The notes under the pieces: model-generated
The model's database searches: none
What the model was told of the DNA's origin: nothing
Seen by the model: only the letters and a program-made list of their open reading frames with translations
Shown: positions 34,345 through 43,617 of the stretch, piece by piece
Numbering within the stretch: position 1 is the first letter of the stretch
How the letters are laid out: the number at the start of each line of letters is the position of its first letter
NCBI GenBank assembly: GCA_964562015.1
Contig: CAZLRH010000015.1
Coordinates: forward strand, 1 to 64,000
From: CAZLRH01 sp964562015
Lineage (GTDB): Bacteria > Verrucomicrobiota > Verrucomicrobiia > Opitutales > JABDGR01
Direction: 5' to 3'
Length of the DNA: 64,000 bases
Position numbers and translations under genes: made by a program

Positions 34345-35076
34345 ATGAGAGAATTTCTCAAATCGATTCCGTTCGTGCAGCCGGTGGTCTGGACGATGCG
34401 GGAGCACTATCGCCGGTGGAGGAATGATCTCAGCCGGCGCCTCATCCAGGCGCTTGGCTCCCGCGAAAATGTGTTCGTGGTGCAAATCGGTGCGAACGAC
34501 GGCTCGACCGGCGACCCCATTCACCCATTGCTGACACAGAAAAAATCCTGGCGCGCGCTGCTGGTCGAGCCCGTGCCATTTTTGTTTGAGCGTTTGCAAA
34601 GGAATTACCCGGAGGCCGGGCGCTTCCAATTTGAAAATGTGGCGATCGGCCGCACGGTGGGCCACAGCACATTCTATTATGTGACCGCAGAGGCCAAGGC
34701 CGCTCTGCCTGATTTACCCGTTTGGTATGAGCAACTGGGATCCTTTGACCGGGCGCACATCATCCGCCATCTGGGGGCAGCCATCGAACCCTTTATCATT
34801 GCGGCGAAAATTCCCACGGCCCCGCTGGACGTGTTGTTGCAGCGGAATGCGGTGACAAAAATCGACCTGCTGCATATCGACACCGAGGGTTACGATTGGG
34901 AAATCCTGCGGCAGTTGGACCTCCAGAAATTCCGGCCAACTGTTATCCTATTTGAACATCGGCACCTACCTGAGGAATTGATCAAGAAGGCGTGGGCCTT
35001 TTTAAGCAAAGATTACACCATTGTCGACACCCGCGGTGACAGCTTTTGCCAGCGAAAGCGTTCGGTGGAAAAATAA
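34345..35076 (+). CDS. FkbM-family methyltransferase
   Basis: The ATG at 34345 gives 243 aa; upstream extension would run through the preceding gene in another frame. VVQIGANDGSTGDPIHPLL is the SAM loop, LLVEPVPFLFERLQRNY the adenine-binding strand, and DLLHIDTEGYDWEILRQLD the FkbM acidic motif. It is the third FkbM-type enzyme in the locus and the most canonical. Confidence 0.88.
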   Translation: MREFLKSIPFVQPVVWTMREHYRRWRNDLSRRLIQALGSRENVFVVQIGANDGSTGDPIHPLLTQKKSWRALLVEPVPFLFERLQRNYPEAGRFQFENVAIGRTVGHSTFYYVTAEAKAALPDLPVWYEQLGSFDRAHIIRHLGAAIEPFIIAAKIPTAPLDVLLQRNAVTKIDLLHIDTEGYDWEILRQLDLQKFRPTVILFEHRHLPEELIKKAWAFLSKDYTIVDTRGDSFCQRKRSVEK

Positions 35077-35087
35077 TTGGAAATTTC

Positions 35088-36212
35088 ATGTCCTGGCGTC
35101 GTAATTGCCTGGAGACTTTAGTGCGCGGCGCATCCTGGCTCAGCGGATGGGGCGGACGCCGCGCCACGCAGCCGCCACAATCGATTTTTGTCCTGCGTAA
35201 TAACGACATCGGCGACCTTTTGGTGGTGACACCTTTGTTTGAGGCCTTGAAAAGAACTTTTCCCGCCGCGCGAATTATTGCCGGCATCGGACGATGGAAT
35301 TTCCCCGTGTTGGAACAAAATCCCTGGGTGGACCAAGTGCTCGAAATCAATGCGCCCTGGCACAACAAGCAGGTTTGTCTCTACCCGAATAATTCCGGCC
35401 GCGGCCTCGCCCATTCGATGAGTTATATTCTGCGTTCGCCGGAGGTGGCGAATCTCGCGCGCCTTCATTGCGATACCGGCATCGACGTGCTCGGAAGTCC
35501 GGAAGGCTCGCTGCTGCTGTTGCGCGCCGACATTCCGCTGCGTCTCGGCGTGAAAGGTTATGCGGGCGGCGATGCCGCAGCGCAAAAATGCGTGACCTAT
35601 AATCCCTCGGAGCACGTTGGCCGCTCGGCCCTTCGATTTGCAGAACTGCTCGGAACGAACACGTTGCCGGAATGCCGCCCGCAGTTATTCATGGCCGAAA
35701 CCGAGCGGGAAGCGGCGGAACAAGTCTGGCGCAATCTTCGCGGGGAAAACGGGGACAAAGGCCGACGGCGGCTGGTGGTGGCGCCGGGCGGAGGGTTTGC
35801 GGAAAAATGTTGGCCGCTCGACGCTTTTGCAGAATTAGTTCGCCAATTGCCTGCGGGCACCGGATGGAAGGTGATCGTGGTCGGCGGCCCGGGCGACAAG
35901 TCGGCGGGCGATCAATTGGCCGCGGGCGCGCATGGGGTTTTAAATTTGGCCGGTAAACTCAACTTGCGGCAGACCTTCGCATTAATGGCCCAAGGCGACC
36001 TCGCTGTATGCAACTCGAGCATGGTGATGCATGTGGCAGCTGCTTTCAAAAAGCCCGCGCTGGTGTTGCTCGGGAAAAGTTTTCGGTCCGCCAAAGACCA
36101 CGCAGCCCAGTGGGGCTACCCTGAACAGACAATTCTGGGCCGGGAAGGCGAACGACAAGGAATTGCGACGGTGGACGAAGCCATGGCCGCGCTGAAACTC
36201 TTGGCCGATTAA
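35088..36212 (+). CDS. GT9 (heptosyltransferase-family) glycosyltransferase
   Basis: The ATG at 35088 gives 374 aa. IFVLRNNDIGDLLVVTPLF matches the GT9 N-terminus (usual RxxxxGDxxLxxP). The C-terminal domain has VVAPGGGFAEKCWPLDAFAEL and CNSSMVMHVAAAFKKPALVLLG. GT9 enzymes add heptose or related sugars in lipopolysaccharide cores. It suggests that the locus product is attached to, or is part of, a lipid-A-linked glycan. Confidence 0.9.
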   Translation: MSWRRNCLETLVRGASWLSGWGGRRATQPPQSIFVLRNNDIGDLLVVTPLFEALKRTFPAARIIAGIGRWNFPVLEQNPWVDQVLEINAPWHNKQVCLYPNNSGRGLAHSMSYILRSPEVANLARLHCDTGIDVLGSPEGSLLLLRADIPLRLGVKGYAGGDAAAQKCVTYNPSEHVGRSALRFAELLGTNTLPECRPQLFMAETEREAAEQVWRNLRGENGDKGRRRLVVAPGGGFAEKCWPLDAFAELVRQLPAGTGWKVIVVGGPGDKSAGDQLAAGAHGVLNLAGKLNLRQTFALMAQGDLAVCNSSMVMHVAAAFKKPALVLLGKSFRSAKDHAAQWGYPEQTILGREGERQGIATVDEAMAALKLLAD

Positions 36213-36237
36213 CTGCGCTTTTTTTACGAAACAGCCA

Positions 36238-37449
36238 ATGCGATTACTTTTCCTTTGTTCGGGCCTCGAACCCGGCCGCGATGGCGTGGGTGACTACACG
36301 CGTTGCCTCGCGCAAGCCGCGTGTGCAGCCGGCCATGAGGTCGCGCTGGTTTCCGTGCGCGACGACTTTGCGAAGGCAATTCCCGCGTTGCCGGCGGTAC
36401 CCATGGCCGGGCAAGTGGCGGAATGGCGTCTGCCGCGAATGCTGGATGATCCAGTGCAGTCCGGGCTTTTTCGCCGCTGGGTGGAGTCGTTCACGCCCGA
36501 TTGGGTGAGTGTGCAGCATTCCGCCTTTGGCTGGCATCCGCGCGGCCTCGGCGCGCGCCAGGCGAACCAATTGCTCCAGCTTTTGCCGGCCACGGCGCGG
36601 CGACATTTGATGTTGCACGAACTTTGGCTGGAGAAGCATCGCGGCCAGCCGTTTCGCCAGCGCGTGCTCGGCTGGTTGCAACACAGTGTGATACGAGCCT
36701 GGGTGGGCGCTGGATTTCGTCCGCATCTGACCCAGGTGCAATGTCGGTGGTACCAAAGCCAGCTTGCGGACTTTGGCTATAAATCCGAAGTCTGGCCGCT
36801 TTGTAGCAATTTTCCGGTGCCGTCCGTTCCACCCGCGCAAAATCCCGACTGGCTCCTGCAGCACTTGGCGCAGCCGCTCGCGCCCTCCCTATCCAAGCCC
36901 ATCTACTGGCTCGGGCATTTTGGCTCGTTTTACACCGAGGAATGGGATCCGCGCGCGTTTCTGGAAAATTTTGACCGGACCGTAACCGCGTCAGGAAAGC
37001 AACTGGTGGCCGTGGCCATGGGCAACATGCGCATGGGGCGCGAAGCTTGGCGCGCACTGGAGGAACGGCCGCCCACTGGCGTAGTGGTTGCGAGCGTGCG
37101 GAGTTTGGCACCTGCGGAGATTTCGGTCGCGCTGTCCGCATGTGATGGCGCGTTTTGCACGACACCCTGGCCGATGGTGGAAAAAAGCAGCGCGGTGTGT
37201 GTCTGGCGGGCCCTCGGGGTGCCAGTGCTGACCCCGCGCACGAAAGAAGACACCTCCCGCGCCGCCCGCTTGCCGGCATGGCCGGATGCGGGATTGATTT
37301 TCGCCCCTGGGCCGGAGATACCCCTGCCTCCGCTGCGGGTGCCTGCGCCCGATTTTCTCGATCCCGCCGTTTCGATAAAAAAACTGCTGGCCGTCTTTGT
37401 CACACACGATCAGGCCAACTCCGGCGTCCCGGCCTACCCTCGCGCATGA
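36238..37449 (+). CDS. GT4-like glycosyltransferase
   Basis: The 403-aa protein begins MRLLFLCSGLEPGRDGVGDYTRCLA, a typical GT-B acceptor-domain start with the GVGDY loop. The donor domain (LGHFGSFYTEEW...) lacks the common EGFGLPxxEA motif and has CTTPWPMVEKSSAVCVWRALGVPVL in its place, so it is a divergent member. Its stop overlaps the next ATG (ATGA, 37446-37449). Confidence 0.75.
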   Translation: MRLLFLCSGLEPGRDGVGDYTRCLAQAACAAGHEVALVSVRDDFAKAIPALPAVPMAGQVAEWRLPRMLDDPVQSGLFRRWVESFTPDWVSVQHSAFGWHPRGLGARQANQLLQLLPATARRHLMLHELWLEKHRGQPFRQRVLGWLQHSVIRAWVGAGFRPHLTQVQCRWYQSQLADFGYKSEVWPLCSNFPVPSVPPAQNPDWLLQHLAQPLAPSLSKPIYWLGHFGSFYTEEWDPRAFLENFDRTVTASGKQLVAVAMGNMRMGREAWRALEERPPTGVVVASVRSLAPAEISVALSACDGAFCTTPWPMVEKSSAVCVWRALGVPVLTPRTKEDTSRAARLPAWPDAGLIFAPGPEIPLPPLRVPAPDFLDPAVSIKKLLAVFVTHDQANSGVPAYPRA

Positions 37450-38504
37450 GCCAATCACCGCCATTGCGTATTTTATTGGCCGGCCCGACGCTCGGAAAAT
37501 TCGGCGGACTGGAGGCGTTTACCTTGACCATGGCCGAAAGCCTGGCCCAGACCGCGGGCTTTGAGCCGCGCCTTTGCTTCAAGCTGGTGGGCCATACGCA
37601 ATTTGACCCGCAACTGCGTGCCCTCTGCGAACGCACACGCGTGCCTTTCGAGGTGGTGCCCCGCGGCAGCCGCGAGCTTTGGAAAAACCTTCGCTGGGCT
37701 GATGTGGTGCACAGCCAAAATGCCTCGCCCGACATCGTGCTCGGCGCGCGTCTGCTCGGGCGGCCTGTCGTTGTCACGATGCACAACCACCAGCTCGCCG
37801 CGCCGTGGTGGCCGCGCATTTTGTGGCGGCTCGCGGTTCGCTCCGCGCAGGCACGGTGCTATGTTTCTGATTATGTGCGGCGAGCGTGGGAGCCCGCGGG
37901 CTTGCGGCCCGGCAGTCAAATCATGCCCGCCGTTTCCGGGCTGCCGGAGCGGCCCCTCACTTGGGAGCGCCGCGGTTTTGTTTTTCTCTCGCGCTGGATA
38001 GCCCACAAAGGCCTCGAACCCTTGCTCGAAGCTTACGCCGGGGCACGCCTTGATCATGAGGCATGGCCGCTGACGCTTGCGGGGGACGGACCCCTGCGCC
38101 CCTGGGTCGAGAATTTCGTCGCGCAACATAAACTCAATACCGTGCGGCTCGCGGGCTTCGTGAGCGGCGAGGCCAAGTACACGCTTTTGCGCGAGGCCAA
38201 GTGGAATGTCGCGCCCCCGCAAACCCGCGAAGACCTCGGCTTGACGCCCATTGAGGCGCGCCAATTCGCCGTACCCTCCATTATCACGCGCGACGGCGGG
38301 TTGCCGGAAGCGGCGGGACCCCACGCGCTCGTGGCCGAGCCCGGTGACGTCGCCGGACTGCGCGCCCGCCTTGAAGAGGCCGCGTCCATGCCGGAGGACG
38401 AGTACCGCCGCCGGGCCCTGGCCAGCCAGGCCCAGTTGAGCGAGTTCTTAAAACCTCTCTCGGATTATCACGAACTGTATCACCGGCTGGCTGGACGTCG
38501 TTAG
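37446..38504 (+). CDS. GT4 glycosyltransferase
   Basis: The 352-aa protein starts with ILLAGPTLGKFGGLEAFTLTMAE, contains FVFLSRWIAHKGLEPLLEAY at the donor-domain start and TREDLGLTPIEARQFAVPSI as the donor motif, in which the usual Glu-Gly-Phe-Gly is TREDLGL. It is translationally coupled to the preceding gene and ends one base before the next. Confidence 0.88.
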   Translation: MSQSPPLRILLAGPTLGKFGGLEAFTLTMAESLAQTAGFEPRLCFKLVGHTQFDPQLRALCERTRVPFEVVPRGSRELWKNLRWADVVHSQNASPDIVLGARLLGRPVVVTMHNHQLAAPWWPRILWRLAVRSAQARCYVSDYVRRAWEPAGLRPGSQIMPAVSGLPERPLTWERRGFVFLSRWIAHKGLEPLLEAYAGARLDHEAWPLTLAGDGPLRPWVENFVAQHKLNTVRLAGFVSGEAKYTLLREAKWNVAPPQTREDLGLTPIEARQFAVPSIITRDGGLPEAAGPHALVAEPGDVAGLRARLEEAASMPEDEYRRRALASQAQLSEFLKPLSDYHELYHRLAGRR

Positions 38505-38505
38505 C

Positions 38506-39810
38506 ATGGATTTGAAAACCACACCTCGCTTTTTGGTCGCGCACCCGACGGGCAATACCTATGTGCGCAACGACCTGCGGGCCCTGCAGGAGGCCGGCCA
38601 GTTGTGGCGCTTTGTCACCGCACTCGGCACGAGCCGTGATAGCGCGTGGGCGCGGCTGCCGGGACCGTGGCACGCGGAAATAAATCGACGGGCCTATGAT
38701 TTGTCCGGCGACTTGATTCAGCGCGTGCGCCCAGCGCGTGAAATCATGCGCCATGTGGCCCCGCGACTCGGATGGGAAGACCTGCTGCGCCATGAAACCG
38801 GGTGGGCCTGCGTCGATGCCGTTTATCACTCGCTCGACCGAGCCGCGGCGCGCCTCATTGCCCAAACTGCAGGTCACACGAATGCGCCCAACGCGGTGTT
38901 GACCTATGAGGACGGCGCGGAAAAAACCCTGATGGCGGCCCGGCGGGCGGGCTGGCTGGGCGTTTACCATCTCCCCATTGCCTATGGCCCGTATGCGCGC
39001 CAGCTTTTTGCCGAGGAGGCGCAACGTCTGCCGGACTGGGCGCCTACGTTGCAGGGCGACCGTGATTCGCCCGCCAAAATGGACCGCAAGTTGCGAGAGT
39101 TGGAATTGGCCGACGCCGTGGTCTGCCCCAGCCGTTTTGTGTATGAATCGCTGCCGCCATCAGTGCGCCAAGTCAAACCCTGTCATATCGTCCCCTATGG
39201 CGCTCCGCCACCGCCCGTCGATCCCGGAAGCGACGCGGTCCGCAATTCCCTTAAACGGCCGTTCCGCCTGCTCTTCATGGGAGCGCTCAGCCAGCGCAAG
39301 GGCCTGGCCGATTTATTCGCCGCCATCAAAATTCTGGGCAATCCAAAAAATCTCGAATTGATCCTGATGGGCAAAGTCTGCGCCCCCTTGGATTTCTACC
39401 GTGATCAGGGCGTGCCGTTTATCTATGAGCCGCCGCGGCCCAACGAGGAGATTTTGGATTTCATGGCCCAATGCGACGCCTTTGTCCTGCCCTCCATCGT
39501 CGAAGGCCGGGCCATCGTCCAACTGGAAGCACTCAGCCGGGGTCTGCCGCTTTTGGTCACTCCGAATGCCGGGGGTGATGATTTAATCACGCCCGGCGAA
39601 ACCGGTTTCCTCGTGCCGATTCGCGACCCGGCGGCCCTGGCGGAGAAAATCAACTGGCTGCTGGAACATCGCGCGGAATTGCCCCGCCTGCGGGCGGCCT
39701 GCCGCGCCCGCGCCGCCGCCTGTTCATGGGAGGCCTATCGCCGCCGGCTACAGTCGATCCTCGGGTCGGGCGCGGAATCCATTTCCGGCCAGATATCCTC
39801 CAATTCCTGA
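38506..39810 (+). CDS. GT4 glycosyltransferase
   Basis: The 434-aa protein contains VLTYEDGAEKTLMAARRAG in the acceptor domain, LLFMGALSQRKGLADLFAAI, and VLPSIVEGRAIVQLEALSRGLPLLVTPNAGG as a complete donor site. VVCPSRFVYESLPP marks the hinge. It starts 1 bp after the previous stop. Confidence 0.9.
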   Translation: MDLKTTPRFLVAHPTGNTYVRNDLRALQEAGQLWRFVTALGTSRDSAWARLPGPWHAEINRRAYDLSGDLIQRVRPAREIMRHVAPRLGWEDLLRHETGWACVDAVYHSLDRAAARLIAQTAGHTNAPNAVLTYEDGAEKTLMAARRAGWLGVYHLPIAYGPYARQLFAEEAQRLPDWAPTLQGDRDSPAKMDRKLRELELADAVVCPSRFVYESLPPSVRQVKPCHIVPYGAPPPPVDPGSDAVRNSLKRPFRLLFMGALSQRKGLADLFAAIKILGNPKNLELILMGKVCAPLDFYRDQGVPFIYEPPRPNEEILDFMAQCDAFVLPSIVEGRAIVQLEALSRGLPLLVTPNAGGDDLITPGETGFLVPIRDPAALAEKINWLLEHRAELPRLRAACRARAAACSWEAYRRRLQSILGSGAESISGQISSNS

Positions 39811-39850
39811 GATTGCCTAAACTTTCCCACTCGCGTAGATTGATTTCCGT

Positions 39851-41272
39851 ATGAATGAGTCGCAGCCCGTAAAAATACTCAAAAAGCTGCTGTGGACTTA
39901 TTTTCTGCTGCTGCTGTTTGAGGGCGCACTGCGCAAATGGATTCTGCCCGGGCTCTCCAATGTGCTGCTGCTCGCGCGCGATCCCTTGGTGGTCGCCATT
40001 TACATGATCGCGTTTTCCTGCCGGCGCTTCGTTATCAACGGCTATGTGATTGCCTCCGTGATGCTGGCTTTCCTGGCTTTTATCGGCGGGGTTTTAAGTG
40101 AAAATTCCAATGTGGTCATCACGCTCATCGGCCTGCGCACGTATTTTTTGCACTTGCCGCTGATCTTTGTGATTCAGGCCACGCTGGATCGGGAAGATGT
40201 TTTTCGCATGGGCAAGGTGCTGCTCTGGACCGCCCTGCCCATGAGCGTGCTGTTGGTGGCGCAATTCTTCTCCTCGCCCTTCTCCCGGGTAAATGTCCAA
40301 GTCGGCGGCGTTTACGACTACGGCCTGGCTGGGACCATGGGCCGCTTCCGGCCGACCGGCACTTTTTCGTTCGTCAACGGGGTGGCCATTTTCTACCCGC
40401 TGACCTTGAGTGTTCTGCTTTCCCTGCTCTTGTTGCAGCGCAAGCTCCCCTTCTATCTCGTGGTGGCGAGCCTGGCCTGCATCATCGTGGCCGTGCCGTT
40501 TTCCATCAGCCGCACGAACATGATTATGTGCGCGATTGTGCTCGCCGCCTCGGCCCTGGCCCTGATGGCTATTCCCAAGCCCCCCGCGCTGGTGGCGCGG
40601 GGTATTGTGGTCTGCGCCATCGTCGCCCCCATCATCTCGTCCCTGGGCTTTTTTAACGAAGGCCTGCAGACTTTCGGCCAGCGGTGGCAGGATTCCACCG
40701 GCGAGGGCTCGGGCGGCTTTCGCGGCGCCATTGTGGATCGCTTCATTGACGATTTGATACCGCCCAGCAGCTATTTTGTGACCACCCCGATTCTCGGCTA
40801 CGGCGTGGGCCGCGGCACCAACATGGCGCAGATTTACCTCAGCGGCCAGCGCCAGTTTGCGCTCGGTGAAGGTGAATGGCCGCGCCTGGTGCTCGAAATG
40901 GGCCCCGTGATTTCCGTGTGTTTTATCGCCTTGCGCGTCGCCATCTCCGGCCAATTGCTGGCCGTCGGGCTGGGCGCCTTGCGGCGCGGCAATCCCGTGC
41001 CGTTGCTCATTGGCGTGCAAGCCGCGTTTCTGGTGTTCAATTCGCAATGGTCGCAACCCACCACCCTGGGCTTCGCCGTCTTCATGGCCGGCATGACGTT
41101 TTCGTCCGTGCGCAACCCCTCCAACGTCGCGAATGTGCCGCGCCGCCCCGCCCGCCGCACTTATGGCCGCTCCTGGCAGCCGCCGCCGCCTGGGATGCGA
41201 CCGGGGGTGGCCATTCCGGTGCCGCCCGAGGCACCCAATCCCGACGGCCGAATCCTGCAACCCTCCCCGTGA
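39851..41272 (+). CDS. O-antigen ligase/polymerase-like polytopic membrane protein
   Basis: The 473-aa protein has about ten to twelve hydrophobic segments. A large loop around residues 275-335 with GFRGAIVDRF and TPILGYGVGRGTN resembles the periplasmic loop of Wzy/WaaL-type proteins (the GxGxG-type stretch). The C-terminal 60 residues are Pro/Arg-rich and cytosolic-looking. In an ABC-export locus it could ligate the glycan to its acceptor rather than polymerise it (inference). Its stop overlaps the next GTG. Confidence 0.75.
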   Translation: MNESQPVKILKKLLWTYFLLLLFEGALRKWILPGLSNVLLLARDPLVVAIYMIAFSCRRFVINGYVIASVMLAFLAFIGGVLSENSNVVITLIGLRTYFLHLPLIFVIQATLDREDVFRMGKVLLWTALPMSVLLVAQFFSSPFSRVNVQVGGVYDYGLAGTMGRFRPTGTFSFVNGVAIFYPLTLSVLLSLLLLQRKLPFYLVVASLACIIVAVPFSISRTNMIMCAIVLAASALALMAIPKPPALVARGIVVCAIVAPIISSLGFFNEGLQTFGQRWQDSTGEGSGGFRGAIVDRFIDDLIPPSSYFVTTPILGYGVGRGTNMAQIYLSGQRQFALGEGEWPRLVLEMGPVISVCFIALRVAISGQLLAVGLGALRRGNPVPLLIGVQAAFLVFNSQWSQPTTLGFAVFMAGMTFSSVRNPSNVANVPRRPARRTYGRSWQPPPPGMRPGVAIPVPPEAPNPDGRILQPSP

Positions 41273-42423
41273 GTGATTTTCAAGTCATTCTGCTCGGCAA
41301 TTACGCGCCTGATGGCCAGCCGAGCATGGTGCGGTTTGGGGACTTGCTGCTGCGCGGCTGGAGACGCCGAAACATTCCCGCGTTCTTGCTGCAACCCACG
41401 CCATTTTGGCGCGCAAAATGGAGCGGAATGTTTGCCCGCGCCGGAGGCTTCGCCGACAAATCGTGGCGTTTTATCCGCCGCTTGCCGCAGGAAATGGCCG
41501 CCCTGCCCCTGGACTCCCGACGACCGGTGATTTATCATATTTGCGATCACGGCAACGCCCATTACCGGCGTGCGCTGCCCGCCCGCGGGGTGCTCGCAAC
41601 GTGTCACGATTTACTGGCCCTGCGCAGTGAACGAGGTGAACTGCCCTTCCAGCCGTCACGCGGGCCGCTGGCCTCCTGGCAACAACGCCGGATGTTTGCC
41701 GAATTGCAAAAAATTCCCTGGCTCGCCTGCGATTCGCAAGCCACGCGCACCGACTTCCTGCGGATGGCACAACGCGCAGATGAATCGCGGGTGCGCGTGA
41801 TTCCGTTGACCCTCAACCACGCCTACCGGCCACTCACATCCGCGGAAATTACGCCCACCCTGGCGCCGTGGCCAAAGTTGCGGCAACAGCCTTATGTACT
41901 CCAAGTCGGAGGCAATGAGCCGCGCAAAAACCGAATGCTGCTGCCCAAAATTCTCGCGGAGGCGGTGCGCAACGGATGGAACGGCTTGCTCGTGCTGGCG
42001 GGCGCGCCTCCCACGCCGGCATGGTGGGACGCCGTGCGCGTAGAAGGCGTCCTGGAGCGCGTCATGGTCGTCGAGCATCCCACGACGGAGACATTGAATG
42101 CGCTCTATAGCGGGGCCTACGCCCTGATTTTTCCCTCATTCGCGGAAGGCTTTGGCTGGCCGGTGCTCGAGGCGCAGGCGGCTGGTTGCCCCGTGTTATG
42201 CAGTAACACAACTTCCCTGCCCGAGGTTGCCGGAGACGCTGCGTTGATGTTTGCGCCGGCCGACGCTTCCGGTTTTGCTGGCGGCATTACCCGCCTGGCC
42301 CAGGATGCCTCGTTGCGCGCCGAACTTATTCGCCGCGGCTTTAATCAAGTCGCGCGATTTAGTGAAGACGCCATGTTTGCCGGCTACGAAGCGCTTTACC
42401 AGGCAGTCCTCGCGGATGCCTGA
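41269..42423 (+). CDS. GT4 glycosyltransferase
   Basis: The GTG at 41269 overlaps the previous stop (GTGA) and gives 384 aa starting FQVILLGNYAPDGQPSM. The donor domain has VLQVGGNEPRKNRMLL and IFPSFAEGFGWPVLEAQAAGCPVL with SNTTSLPEVAGDAALMF. Longer in-frame extension lies inside the upstream gene and is rejected. Confidence 0.9.
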   Translation: MSDFQVILLGNYAPDGQPSMVRFGDLLLRGWRRRNIPAFLLQPTPFWRAKWSGMFARAGGFADKSWRFIRRLPQEMAALPLDSRRPVIYHICDHGNAHYRRALPARGVLATCHDLLALRSERGELPFQPSRGPLASWQQRRMFAELQKIPWLACDSQATRTDFLRMAQRADESRVRVIPLTLNHAYRPLTSAEITPTLAPWPKLRQQPYVLQVGGNEPRKNRMLLPKILAEAVRNGWNGLLVLAGAPPTPAWWDAVRVEGVLERVMVVEHPTTETLNALYSGAYALIFPSFAEGFGWPVLEAQAAGCPVLCSNTTSLPEVAGDAALMFAPADASGFAGGITRLAQDASLRAELIRRGFNQVARFSEDAMFAGYEALYQAVLADA

Positions 42424-42432
42424 ACGATTGCC

Positions 42433-43605
42433 ATGCATATTCTGAAAACGCTCCACTCCCTCAATCCCTCGGGCGGAGGCGTGGCCACGGGTGTGGATGT
42501 GATGGCGCGGGCGCTGGTGGCGATGGGGCATAAAGTGGAGGTGGCCTGCTTTGACGACCCCAATGCACCCTGGCTGGCCGGGCGGCCCTATCCGGCCTAT
42601 GGCTTCCCTTCGCCCTTTCTGCGGGGCTACGGCTGGTCGCCCGATTTCACCCACTGGTTGGAGGAGAATGTCCGGCGGTTCAACGCCATCACCGTTGAGG
42701 GTATCTGGCAATATCACGGCATGGCGGTTCATCGGGCGGCAATGCAAGCCCGGGTTCCCTATTTTGTCATTCCCCAGGGAATGCTCGATCCGTGGTTTCG
42801 GCGCACGTACCCGCTCAAGCATCTGAAGAAACAACTTTACTGGAAACTGGTGGAACAGCACGTTCTGCGCGATGCGCAGGCGGTCATCTTCACCGCCGAG
42901 GATGAGCGCTTGTTGGCCACGGATTCCTTTTCCCCGTGGGAAGTGCATGGCGTGGTGGCGGCGATGGGCATGGCGCCCCCCGCGGGTGACCCAGCGGTCC
43001 GGACCCGCGACTGGCACGCGCGTTTCCCGCAATTGCGAAACCGGCGCTGCCTGCTTTACCTCGGCCGGCTCGACCGCAAGAAGGGCATTGACCTCCTGTT
43101 GGAAGCCTATGCAGCGGTGCATCCTGCGGCCACCCGTGATGCCGCCCCCGCGTTGATTCTCGCCGGGCCTGAAAGCAGCCCGGAATTTGTGGCCACCTGC
43201 CGGGCCCGGGCCCGCCAGTTGGGCTTGCGCGACAATCAGGACGTTTTTTGGACCGGCATGTTGGAGGGCGATTGGAAATGGGCGGCGGTGGAGGCCGCCG
43301 ACGCTTTGGTCCTGCCGACGCACCAGGATAATTTTGGTTTTGTCGTCGTCGAGGCGCTGGCCGTGGGCACCCCCGTTTTACTCACCGAGCGTGTGAATAT
43401 CTGGCGGGAAATCATCGCGGACGACGCGGGCCTCGCCGCACCGGACACCGTTGACGGTGTGCGCAGGTTGCTGGCCGAACATGCCGCGTGGACGCCCGCC
43501 GAACGCGCAAAGAAATCCGCCGCCGCCCTGGCGTGCTTTGCGAATCGTTTTCATCTCGAAACGGCCGCGCGCCGTCAGTTAGACATCTTGAGCCTAAAGG
43601 CCTAG
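42433..43605 (+). CDS. GT4 glycosyltransferase
   Basis: The 390-aa protein begins MHILKTLHSLNPSGGGVATGVDVMARAL. Donor motifs are LLYLGRLDRKKGIDLLLEAY and LVLPTHQDNFGFVVVEALAVGTPVL, in which His-Gln-Asp-Asn-Phe-Gly stands for the usual Glu-Gly-Phe-Gly. VIPQGMLDPWFRR is a motif often seen in rhamnosyl/galactosyl GT4 enzymes. It is 9 bp after its neighbour. Confidence 0.9.
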   Translation: MHILKTLHSLNPSGGGVATGVDVMARALVAMGHKVEVACFDDPNAPWLAGRPYPAYGFPSPFLRGYGWSPDFTHWLEENVRRFNAITVEGIWQYHGMAVHRAAMQARVPYFVIPQGMLDPWFRRTYPLKHLKKQLYWKLVEQHVLRDAQAVIFTAEDERLLATDSFSPWEVHGVVAAMGMAPPAGDPAVRTRDWHARFPQLRNRRCLLYLGRLDRKKGIDLLLEAYAAVHPAATRDAAPALILAGPESSPEFVATCRARARQLGLRDNQDVFWTGMLEGDWKWAAVEAADALVLPTHQDNFGFVVVEALAVGTPVLLTERVNIWREIIADDAGLAAPDTVDGVRRLLAEHAAWTPAERAKKSAAALACFANRFHLETAARRQLDILSLKA

Positions 43606-43617
43606 GGCCTGATTTTC

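Noticed and set aside
39851..41272. Calling this gene wzy and the locus a Wzx/Wzy system
   Set aside because: No flippase or Wzz is visible and an ABC exporter is present, so polymerase and ligase cannot be told apart from sequence alone.
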